From Porphyromonadaceae bacterium (GTDB lineage: Bacteria > Bacteroidota > Bacteroidia > Bacteroidales > CAMTPD01): a stretch of DNA of 8,379 nt. The notes under the pieces were generated by a model, which saw only the letters and a program-made list of their open reading frames with translations, had not been told where the DNA came from and did no database searches. Positions 1-5,564 of the stretch are shown here, piece by piece. The position numbers were made by a program, and so were the translations under genes. Positions within the stretch are counted from its first letter, which is position 1. Each line of letters begins with the position of its first letter. The stretch spans positions 15,221-23,599 of the forward strand of contig DLYT01000165.1 in the NCBI GenBank assembly GCA_003447595.1, in the 5' to 3' direction.

Positions 1-18
1 TGGTAATATGCTATACTT

Positions 19-711
19 TTAGACATAAGATTGTAGTATCTTAGAAAGTTCCTCGACTCCTTCCGATGCGCTCTTTTGTATAAATGTAACATCGTTGCGG
101 TTGGTACGTACCTCGTTCGGGTCAATCAAAAAGATAGGTTTCCCTTTCTTTACGTACGAAAGTAGTCCTGCTGCCGGATACACATTGAGCGAAGTCCCAA
201 TTACCACAAAGATATCAGCTTCTTCAGCCCATTTGATTGCCGGTTCGATCATCGGAACAGCTTCTCCAAACCATACAATGTGTGGGCGTAGTTGTGAGCC
301 TTTTTCGCACAAGTCTCCTATGTGAATATCAGGAGCTTCTTCCGTCAATTCATAAATCAGCTCAGGATCTTTAGATGATCTTACTTTGAGGAGTTCACCG
401 TGTAGATGTATAATAGAAGTATTGCCTGCACGTTCGTGCAAATTGTCTACGTTTTGCGTGATGATTCGTACATCAAATTGCTTTTGAAGATCGGCTAATC
501 CGAAGTGCCCTTTATTGGGTTCAACCTGAAACAATTGACGTCTGCGTTGGTTATAAAAGTCAAGGACGAGTTTCGGATTCGCATGAAATCCTTCGGGGGT
601 AGCTACATCTTCGATTTTATATTGCTCCCACAGTCCTCCATTGTCTCTGAATGTGGAGATTCCACTTTCGGCACTCATGCCTGCTCCGGTAAGTATAACT
701 AGCTTTTTCAT
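19..711 (-). CDS. cobB: Sir2-family NAD-dependent protein deacylase, class III type
   Basis: Sirtuin of 230 residues that removes acyl groups from protein lysines using NAD, acting in the cytoplasm. Visible motifs are the NAD-binding GAGMSAESGI near residues 9-18 followed by FRD, TQNVD at 85-89, the HGEL motif carrying the catalytic histidine (H104), WFGE at 147-150 and GTSLNVYPA at 172-180. Tyr53 and Arg56 (FYNQRR) fit the YxxR signature of class III sirtuins such as CobB and SIRT5, which favour succinyl and malonyl lysine. The four cysteines of the usual zinc ribbon are missing: the protein has only one cysteine (C135), and the VRCS of E. coli CobB reads VRSS here. The loss looks family-typical, because Bacteroides homologues I recall also lack them. 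The gene is monocistronic in view and divergent from the FKBP pair. The ATG start has a -7 box about 23 bases upstream. Family is certain; acyl preference is inferred. Confidence 0.95.
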   Translation of the reverse strand: MKKLVILTGAGMSAESGISTFRDNGGLWEQYKIEDVATPEGFHANPKLVLDFYNQRRRQLFQVEPNKGHFGLADLQKQFDVRIITQNVDNLHERAGNTSIIHLHGELLKVRSSKDPELIYELTEEAPDIHIGDLCEKGSQLRPHIVWFGEAVPMIEPAIKWAEEADIFVVIGTSLNVYPAAGLLSYVKKGKPIFLIDPNEVRTNRNDVTFIQKSASEGVEELSKILQSYV

Positions 712-733
712 ATGAAATACAACTTAGTAAAAG

Positions 734-741
734 CAAATGTA
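734..741 (-). promoter_or_regulatory. Bacteroidetes-type -7 box for the sirtuin gene
   Basis: Read on the minus strand this is TACATTTG, an exact match to the TAnnTTTG box used by the Bacteroidetes primary sigma factor. It lies 22 bases before the sirtuin ATG, implying a short leader. I do not see a TTG-type -33 element at the usual 19-21 base spacing, which is common because that element is weakly conserved. Confidence 0.6.
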
Positions 742-784
742 TGAAAAAGTTGAGTCTTAATGGAGGATGTATGTTTAATTAGTT

Positions 785-792
785 TATTTTTG
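785..792 (+). promoter_or_regulatory. Bacteroidetes-type -7 box for the FKBP pair
   Basis: TATTTTTG matches TAnnTTTG exactly and ends 31 bases before the first FKBP ATG, in the divergent gap shared with the sirtuin gene. The two opposing -7 boxes are about 43 bases apart, so their upstream regions overlap. No clear -33 element is seen. T-rich sequence makes a chance match somewhat more likely here than for the other boxes. Confidence 0.5.
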
Positions 793-823
793 TCGTTTAT
801 TATTAATTGTATAGATACATCAC

Positions 824-1411
824 ATGGATAAAGTAAGTTATGCACTTGGATTGAGTATTGGAAACAATTTCAAAAGCTCAGGAATCAACGCTATTAACGT
901 TGAAGATTTTGTAAATGGTTTGAAATCTGTAATGGATGAAACAACTCCGGCTATTAGCTACGATGAAGCAAAGGCTATTATCAACGAGTTCTTTACAAAA
1001 TTGCAATCTGAAAAATTAGAGTTGAATCTGAAAGCAGGACAAGAGTTTCTTGAAGTAAACAAAAATCGCGAAGGTGTAGTAACTCTTCCTAGCGGTTTGC
1101 AATACCAAGTGCTTCAATCGGGCAATGGTGCTCATCCTACAGCAACAGACAAAGTTAAATGTCATTATGAAGGTTCTTTGATCAATGGTACAGTTTTCGA
1201 TAGCTCTGTAAAAAGAGGTGAGCCTGCTGTATTTGGTGTGAACCAAGTGATTCCGGGATGGGTTGAAGCTTTGCAATTAATGAAAGAAGGCGATAAATGG
1301 CGTTTGTTCATTCCTTCAAACCTAGGCTATGGCGAACATGGTGCAGGTGAAGTGATCGAGCCAAACAGCGCATTGGTATTTGACGTTGAATTATTGGAAA
1401 TTGTAAAATAA
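824..1411 (+). CDS. FKBP-type peptidyl-prolyl cis-trans isomerase, cytoplasmic
   Basis: Prolyl isomerase of 195 residues that speeds cis-trans isomerisation of X-Pro bonds during folding. Residues 1-84 form a charged, mostly helical FKBP_N-type segment (starting MDKVSYALGLSIG), which in FkpA/Mip-like proteins makes dimers and a chaperone arm. Residues about 90-194 are the FKBP catalytic domain. The ligand-pocket residues known from FKBP12 can all be matched: Y115, F125-D126, F137, V142-I143, W146, Y169 and F186. There is no signal peptide, so the protein should stay in the cytoplasm, unlike its neighbour. The next gene begins 9 bases after the stop and encodes a paralogue with the same architecture, so the two form a tandem duplication and probably one operon. 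The start is the first ATG after a good -7 box. Confidence 0.92.
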   Translation: MDKVSYALGLSIGNNFKSSGINAINVEDFVNGLKSVMDETTPAISYDEAKAIINEFFTKLQSEKLELNLKAGQEFLEVNKNREGVVTLPSGLQYQVLQSGNGAHPTATDKVKCHYEGSLINGTVFDSSVKRGEPAVFGVNQVIPGWVEALQLMKEGDKWRLFIPSNLGYGEHGAGEVIEPNSALVFDVELLEIVK

Positions 1412-1420
1412 ATAAACAAC

Positions 1421-2119
1421 ATGAGAAAATTTAGTGCTATTGCTGCGGTAACAGTTGCTGCAGTGGGTGTAGTTGCTACATCGTGCGATTCAAAGAAAAG
1501 TGTAACGTTAAAAACTGATATGGATAGCGTAAGCTATGCAATTGGTGTAAGTACAGGTGCAAGCTACAAGGAAAATCTTAAAACTATTCCTGGTGGCGAA
1601 GCGAATGTAGATGCGCTTATCGCTGGTTTCACTGAAGCGGTAAAAGGTGAAAAAACAAGCATGACTCCGGAAGAAGCTCAAGCTTTCATGCAAACTTACT
1701 TCGTTCAAGCTGCTCAAAAAGAAGCTGATGCAACAAAGACTGAAGGAGATAAATTCCTAGAAGAAAACAAAGGTAAACCAGGCGTAATCACTACTGAGAG
1801 TGGTTTGCAATACAAAGTAGAAACAGAAGGTAAAGGTGCACAACCAAAAGCAACAGACAAAGTGAAAGTTCACTATACTGGTAAACTTCTTGACGGAACT
1901 GTATTCGATAGCTCAGTAGAGCGTGGCGAACCTGCAGTATTCGGTGTAGACCAAGTTATCCCAGGTTGGACAGAAGCATTGCAATTGATGCCTGTAGGAT
2001 CTAAATACATCCTTTGGATTCCTGCTAACCTTGCTTACGGTGAGCGTGGTGCAGGTAGAGATATCAAACCAAACTCTACACTACAATTCGAAGTAGAATT
2101 GATCGACATCGAAAAGTAA
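1421..2119 (+). CDS. FKBP-type peptidyl-prolyl isomerase, lipoprotein
   Basis: Paralogue of the preceding gene (232 residues) with an added export signal. Residues 1-21 are a lipoprotein signal peptide (MRKF, then a hydrophobic Ala/Val stretch) ending in VATSC, with Cys22 as the predicted lipidated residue. Residues about 33-118 match the FKBP_N dimerisation segment (DMDSVSYAIGVSTG), and about 125-231 are the FKBP domain with Y152, F162-D163, F174, V179-I180, W183, Y206 and F223 in the pocket. It should act as a folding helper in the periplasm, tethered to a membrane. The residues after Cys22 (DSKKS) lack the acidic cluster of the Bacteroidetes surface-export signal, so I infer a periplasm-facing location. 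Codons mostly end in A or T, with few rare ones, which suggests high expression. A strong terminator follows. Confidence 0.93.
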   Translation: MRKFSAIAAVTVAAVGVVATSCDSKKSVTLKTDMDSVSYAIGVSTGASYKENLKTIPGGEANVDALIAGFTEAVKGEKTSMTPEEAQAFMQTYFVQAAQKEADATKTEGDKFLEENKGKPGVITTESGLQYKVETEGKGAQPKATDKVKVHYTGKLLDGTVFDSSVERGEPAVFGVDQVIPGWTEALQLMPVGSKYILWIPANLAYGERGAGRDIKPNSTLQFEVELIDIEK

Positions 2120-2138
2120 GAGATTTCATAATATTTAA

Positions 2139-2181
2139 GGCGGGTGAAGATGTTATTTGGCATCTATCACCCGTCTTTTTT
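2139..2181 (+). terminator. Intrinsic terminator after the FKBP pair
   Basis: A 14-base left arm (2139-2152) pairs with 2161-2175, with one bulged T and one G-T wobble. The loop is 8 bases (2153-2160), and six T residues follow at 2176-2181. It begins 20 bases after the second FKBP stop and should end that transcript before the Lrp-family gene. Confidence 0.9.
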
Positions 2182-2225
2182 GTCTATAAGATACTTTTAT
2201 TTGATAATTCTATTCGTTTTGAAAG

Positions 2226-2264
2226 AGATTTCTTACTTTTGATTTGTTTTTGAGTAAGAGATCT
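2226..2264 (+). promoter_or_regulatory. Inverted repeat over the Lrp-family promoter, candidate operator
   Basis: The arms AGATTTCTTACT (2226-2237) and AGTAAGAGATCT (2253-2264) are reverse complements at 11 of 12 positions, separated by 15 bases. The left arm overlaps the -7 box, and the likely transcription start lies in the spacer. Lrp/AsnC proteins often repress their own genes by binding dyads at the promoter, so autoregulation is a reasonable inference. It could instead be an RNA hairpin in the short leader or chance in AT-rich DNA. Confidence 0.45.
2234..2241 (+). promoter_or_regulatory. Bacteroidetes-type -7 box for the Lrp-family gene
   Basis: TACTTTTG is an exact TAnnTTTG match. It ends 37 bases before the ATG at 2279 and lies downstream of the FKBP terminator, so the regulator has its own promoter. 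No convincing -33 element is present at 19-21 bases upstream. Confidence 0.6.
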
Positions 2265-2278
2265 ATAACTAAAAGTTT

Positions 2279-2743
2279 ATGGAAAAAATAGATAAACTGG
2301 ACAGGAAGATTCTGAACATTATTTCGAAGAATGCCAGAATTCCTTTTAAAGACGTAGCTGAAGAGTGCGGCGTATCACGTGCAGCCATTCACCAGCGCGT
2401 TCAACGAATGATCGACATGAATGTAATTGTCGGATCCGGTTACCACATCAATCCCAAAGTTTTGGGCTACAATACTTGTACATACATTGGAGTGAAACTC
2501 GAGAGAGGCTCTATGTATAAAGACGTAGTTCCTGAGTTTGAGAAAATACCGGAAGTTGTAGAGTGTCACTTTACAACAGGGCCTTACACCATGCTGATCA
2601 AGCTGTATGCAAGAGACAACGAGCACTTGATGGAATTGTTGAATGACAAGATTCAAGAGATTGGAGGAGTAGTTGCTACAGAGACGCTGATTTCATTGCG
2701 TCAGAGTGTAAAACGTGTGATTCCGATTGAAGACGAGCAATAA
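2279..2743 (+). CDS. Lrp/AsnC-family transcriptional regulator
   Basis: Regulator of 154 residues, the usual length for the feast/famine family, acting on DNA in the cytoplasm as dimers or octamers. Residues 5-55 are the N-terminal winged helix-turn-helix (LDRKILNIISKNAR, then DVAEECGVSRAAIHQRVQRM, with the recognition helix near 33-45). The following GSGYHINPKVLGY is the family's linker and first strand. Residues about 68-142 form the RAM ligand-binding domain, with TGPYTMLIKLYARD near 100-113 at the effector-site loop. Effectors are typically amino acids, but nothing here identifies which one. It stands alone between two terminators, with an inverted repeat over its promoter that may be its own operator. 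Its targets cannot be read from the window. Confidence 0.93.
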   Translation: MEKIDKLDRKILNIISKNARIPFKDVAEECGVSRAAIHQRVQRMIDMNVIVGSGYHINPKVLGYNTCTYIGVKLERGSMYKDVVPEFEKIPEVVECHFTTGPYTMLIKLYARDNEHLMELLNDKIQEIGGVVATETLISLRQSVKRVIPIEDEQ

Positions 2744-2778
2744 ATGCCAACGTCTATTTAAAATTATCAACACGATAC

Positions 2779-2810
2779 TTAGATTCATTCGACAATCGAA
2801 TTCTATCTAA
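2779..2810 (+). other. Interrupted inverted repeat after the Lrp-family gene
   Basis: TTAGAT (2779-2784) and ATTCGA (2787-2792) pair with TCGAAT (2796-2801) and ATCTAA (2805-2810), leaving a 3-base loop and a small internal loop. It sits 36 bases after the stop codon and directly upstream of the terminator hairpin. A transcript from the regulator gene would carry two stacked 3' hairpins. It may protect the mRNA end; the role is unknown. Confidence 0.5.
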
Positions 2811-2852
2811 AAAAGGAGCGTAGCCATAGCTTTGTGGTTATGCTCCTTTTTT
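2809..2852. terminator. Bidirectional intrinsic terminator between converging genes
   Basis: An 11-bp stem (2815-2825 with 2836-2846, two G-T wobbles when read on the plus strand) is flanked by six A residues on the left (2809-2814) and six T residues on the right (2847-2852). It can therefore stop transcription from both the Lrp-family gene and the converging ribF gene, whose stop codon begins only one base further on. Confidence 0.9.
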
Positions 2853-2853
2853 G

Positions 2854-3801
2854 TTATAAGTCGAGAGGAAGAGAAGTATCATCAAGGATCGATGAAATCG
2901 CAACCTTATCGAGCGATATTTGGCGCTTAAGAGCTTCTAGTCCGTCAAACTTGGCATCACCACGCACGAAATCAACAAAAAGTATCGTAAGTTCTTTGTT
3001 GTATAAATCGCGATCAAAGTCAATGATATTCGCCTCGATAGAGATTTGGGTATTATCGTGTACAGTAGGGCGATTGCCTATATAAACCATTGCCTTGTAG
3101 ATTGCACGGTCGATCACGGCCCAAGCCGCGTAAATTCCGATAGCCGGAATGATTTTATACGGTTCGTCGATATGCAGATTGGCTGTTGGGAAGCCAATTT
3201 TGCGGCCAATTTGGAAGCCTTTCACCACAGAACCCTTTAAATGATAGGGATAAGTAAGCAGGGTAGATGCGGTAGCAACATCTCCGTGTTGTAGTAAACG
3301 TCTGATTTCGGACGAACTCACATGCGTATGACCATTGTCGTATTGCAGTGCTTGCAAAATAGTCATCCCCACGGTAGCACCATAACGCACGTAGTCTTCA
3401 AAACCTTCGCTGCGGTTGTGCCCAAAACGATGGTCGTATCCAATCAAAAGCGTAGATACATACAATTGATCACGAAGCACCTGCTCGATAAACTCTTGTG
3501 CGGTAAGGCGAGAAATCTCTAACGAAAAGTCGAGTACAATGCAATAGTCAATTCCCGTTTCGGCAAGCAGCGCAATCTTTTCCTCATAGCCCGTAAGCAG
3601 TTTGGGTTGATAGTCGCTGTGCAAAACCTGGCGAGGATGCTGACGAAACGTAATCACAGCCGATGCCTGTTGTTGCTTCGCTGCTTCTTGCTTCACTTGT
3701 TCTATCAAAAAACGATGACCGAGATGTACACCGTCGAAAAAGCCAATTGTAGCTGTGAGTGCAATGCCCTTCAGATCGGACAAGTTTGTTACTGTAATCA
3801 T
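2854..3801 (-). CDS. ribF: Bifunctional riboflavin kinase / FAD synthetase
   Basis: Makes FMN from riboflavin and ATP, then FAD from FMN and ATP, in the cytoplasm. I use the ATG at 3801, giving 315 residues, close to the usual RibF length. The FAD synthetase half (about residues 14-170) shows the nucleotidyltransferase signature GFFDGVHLGHR at 20-30, GYDHRFGHNRSEGF at 121-134 and the SSSEIRR motif at 162-168. The riboflavin kinase half (about 183-305) shows GRKIGFPTANL at 199-209, with the PTAN nucleotide-binding motif, and RGDAKFDGLEAL at 280-291. The frame stays open to a TTG at 3831, but that codon overlaps an exact -7 promoter box, so the upstream start is unlikely. AGGTAAATGGCGGA stands before the ATG and may serve as ribosome site. 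No FMN riboswitch fits in the 21-base leader. Confidence 0.95.
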   Translation of the reverse strand: MITVTNLSDLKGIALTATIGFFDGVHLGHRFLIEQVKQEAAKQQQASAVITFRQHPRQVLHSDYQPKLLTGYEEKIALLAETGIDYCIVLDFSLEISRLTAQEFIEQVLRDQLYVSTLLIGYDHRFGHNRSEGFEDYVRYGATVGMTILQALQYDNGHTHVSSSEIRRLLQHGDVATASTLLTYPYHLKGSVVKGFQIGRKIGFPTANLHIDEPYKIIPAIGIYAAWAVIDRAIYKAMVYIGNRPTVHDNTQISIEANIIDFDRDLYNKELTILFVDFVRGDAKFDGLEALKRQISLDKVAISSILDDTSLPLDL

Positions 3802-3828
3802 TCCGCCATTTACCTTTATACCTACGAA

Positions 3829-3836
3829 CAAAGGTA
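3829..3836 (-). promoter_or_regulatory. Bacteroidetes-type -7 box for ribF
   Basis: On the minus strand this reads TACCTTTG, an exact TAnnTTTG match. It lies 27 bases upstream of the ATG at 3801 and overlaps the longer reading's TTG codon at 3829-3831, so it decides the start in favour of 3801. The -7 box of aroA lies 31 bases away on the opposite strand. Confidence 0.65.
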
Positions 3837-3867
3837 TTAATTATTCTGCTTTTATTCTCTTTTTCCT

Positions 3868-3875
3868 TACTTTTG
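3868..3875 (+). promoter_or_regulatory. Bacteroidetes-type -7 box for the aroA operon
   Basis: TACTTTTG matches TAnnTTTG exactly and ends 26 bases before the aroA ATG at 3902. It is the only good promoter candidate for the four-gene run 3902-7452. It forms a divergent pair with the ribF box at 3829-3836, so the polymerase footprints upstream of the two must overlap. Confidence 0.65.
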
Positions 3876-3901
3876 TAACACACTATTATAGATAAGAACA
3901 G

Positions 3902-5122
3902 ATGAAGTACCGTGTAACAGGAATAGATAAGATCGAAGGCAACATACACTTGCCGGCATCAAAAAGTATTAGTAACAGAGCATTGATTCTCGATGCGTTG
4001 AGCTATAGCCCGTATGGTATCGACAACTTGTCTCGTTGCGACGACACCGACGTAATGGTGAAAGCCTTCGAGAGCGACAGCAATGTATTCGACATCAAAG
4101 CTGCCGGAACTGCTATGCGTTTTCTTACCGCTTTCCTTTCCAAGATTCTTGGAGAATGGGTGATTACAGGTACCGAACGTATGAAGAATAGACCCATCCG
4201 TATATTGGTAGATGCCCTCAATAGCATTGGCGCACGCATCGAATATATGGAGAAAGAAGGATATCCTCCGTTGAAAATCTATGGTAGTGCTTTGCAAGGA
4301 GGTGAAATTGAGCTCGACGGAGGCGTGAGTTCTCAATACATTTCGGCCTTATTGATGGTTGCTCCAACAATGGAGCACGGTCTTGTGTTACGACTCAAGG
4401 GCAACGTGATCTCGAAACCCTACATCGCGCTCACCCTTTCGTTGATGAAACGTTTTGGAGTAGATGCCGAGTGGAATGAAAATACCATAACGATTGCACC
4501 GCAAACGTACAAGCCAATTCCTTTTAAAGTAGAATCGGATTGGAGTGCGGCTTCGTATTGGTATCAGATGGTTGCATTGGCAAAAGAAGCGAATGTATTT
4601 TTAGTTGGCCTCGAAGCCAACAGCGCGCAAGGAGACAGCAAAGTGGCAACACTGTTTGAGCAACTAGGTGTACAGACAAGTTATGAAGAAGGTGGCGTTG
4701 TACTCACAAAGACAGGGACGCTATGCAAGCGCTTCGAGCACGACTTTGTCAACGAGCCCGACTTGGCACAAACCTTTGTTGTGACCTGCTGCATGCTAAA
4801 CGTTCCGTTTCGTTTTACAGGACTACAAAGCTTGAAGATTAAAGAAACCGACCGTATCGAGGCGTTGAAAAACGAATTGCTAAAGTTCGGTTATAAGATA
4901 ACAGATCACGAAGACAGCATTTTGGAGTGGAATGGCGAACGCGTAGACGTTACCGCTGTTCCGGTTGTAAAGACCTACGAAGACCATCGCATGGCCATGG
5001 CCTTTGCGCCGATTGCATTGTTGGGTGAAGCTGTATTGGTAGATGAACCGGGCGTTGTGTCGAAGTCGTATCCCGAATATTGGGATCACCTCAAACAAGT
5101 CGGTTTTAATGTTGAAGAATAA
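3902..5122 (+). CDS. aroA: 3-phosphoshikimate 1-carboxyvinyltransferase (EPSP synthase)
   Basis: Sixth step of the shikimate pathway: joins phosphoenolpyruvate to shikimate 3-phosphate to give EPSP, in the cytoplasm. At 406 residues it is slightly shorter than E. coli AroA (427). Motifs in order are LPASKSISNRALIL (18-30, with K21, S22 and R26 at the active site), AGTAMRFL (68-75), RPIRILVDAL (97-106), VSSQYISALLM (142-152), SDWSAASYW (212-220), NEPDLAQTF (284-292), KETDRIEALK (314-323) and TYEDHRMAMAFA (358-369). The phosphoenolpyruvate loop reads AAGTAMRF where E. coli has NAGTAMRP, so the Asn94 and Pro101 positions are Ala67 and Phe74. This looks normal for Bacteroidales enzymes as I recall them. 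It is the first gene of a tight run; the next starts 15 bases on. Confidence 0.97.
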   Translation: MKYRVTGIDKIEGNIHLPASKSISNRALILDALSYSPYGIDNLSRCDDTDVMVKAFESDSNVFDIKAAGTAMRFLTAFLSKILGEWVITGTERMKNRPIRILVDALNSIGARIEYMEKEGYPPLKIYGSALQGGEIELDGGVSSQYISALLMVAPTMEHGLVLRLKGNVISKPYIALTLSLMKRFGVDAEWNENTITIAPQTYKPIPFKVESDWSAASYWYQMVALAKEANVFLVGLEANSAQGDSKVATLFEQLGVQTSYEEGGVVLTKTGTLCKRFEHDFVNEPDLAQTFVVTCCMLNVPFRFTGLQSLKIKETDRIEALKNELLKFGYKITDHEDSILEWNGERVDVTAVPVVKTYEDHRMAMAFAPIALLGEAVLVDEPGVVSKSYPEYWDHLKQVGFNVEE

Positions 5123-5137
5123 AATAAAGAAAGAATT

Positions 5138-5560
5138 ATGTGGTTGATAATCTTAGGAGTTGTCATCCTTGGCCTAGTGGCCGCAATCATTGGTTATTTC
5201 CGTAACCGCAAACTAGAGCAGATGCTCGAACGTGGCGAGATCGACGCAATTCCCGAGCCACAAGAAGCCGAAGAGGAATGTTGCGGCGCGCACGAGCTAT
5301 GTGAGAAAGACAGTCTGCTTGCGGCAGTAAGCAAAGACATCGAATATTACGACGACGAAGATCTCGACCGCTTTCGCGGACGACACGGCGACGAATATAC
5401 CGACGAGGAAGTATCCCACTTTGGCGAAGTATTCTATACACTCAAAAGCGAGGAAGTAGCCGGCTGGCTTCGCAGTTTGCAGTTGCGCGGCATCGAATTG
5501 CCGGATCAGCTCAAAGACGAAGCCTTATTGGTAGTATCCGAACGCAGAATTCATCCTTAA
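5138..5560 (+). CDS. Conserved small membrane-anchored protein with CCGxHxxC motif
   Basis: Protein of 140 residues without a known function. Residues 2-21 form one hydrophobic helix (MWLIILGVVILGLVAAIIGY) followed by FRNRK, which should anchor it in the inner membrane with the rest in the cytoplasm. The remainder is acidic. Residues 48-55 are CCGAHELC (C48, C49, H52, C55), then EKDSLLAAVSK, an acidic YYDDEDLDRF stretch (70-79), and a conserved-looking tail VAGWLRSLQLRGIELPDQLKDE near 107-128. I recall similar proteins in Bacteroides beside aroA and a metal permease, sometimes labelled phospholipase, but no lipase motif is visible. The Cys/His cluster could bind a metal or iron-sulfur centre; this is inference. 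It starts 15 bases after aroA and ends 4 bases before the permease, so co-transcription is likely. Confidence 0.85.
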   Translation: MWLIILGVVILGLVAAIIGYFRNRKLEQMLERGEIDAIPEPQEAEEECCGAHELCEKDSLLAAVSKDIEYYDDEDLDRFRGRHGDEYTDEEVSHFGEVFYTLKSEEVAGWLRSLQLRGIELPDQLKDEALLVVSERRIHP

Positions 5561-5564
5561 ACCT

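Noticed and set aside
3802..3901. FMN riboswitch upstream of ribF
   Set aside because: The gap is 100 bases and shared with aroA, the ribF leader is about 21 bases, and none of the conserved RFN-element blocks are seen.
3584..3949. Open frame of 121 codons on the minus strand spanning the ribF start and the aroA start
   Set aside because: It overlaps both genes and both -7 boxes, and its product is serine/cysteine-rich with no family features. It is an out-of-frame shadow of ribF.
3959..4336. Open frame of 125 codons antisense to aroA
   Set aside because: It lies wholly inside a clear EPSP synthase gene and shows no promoter or protein motif.
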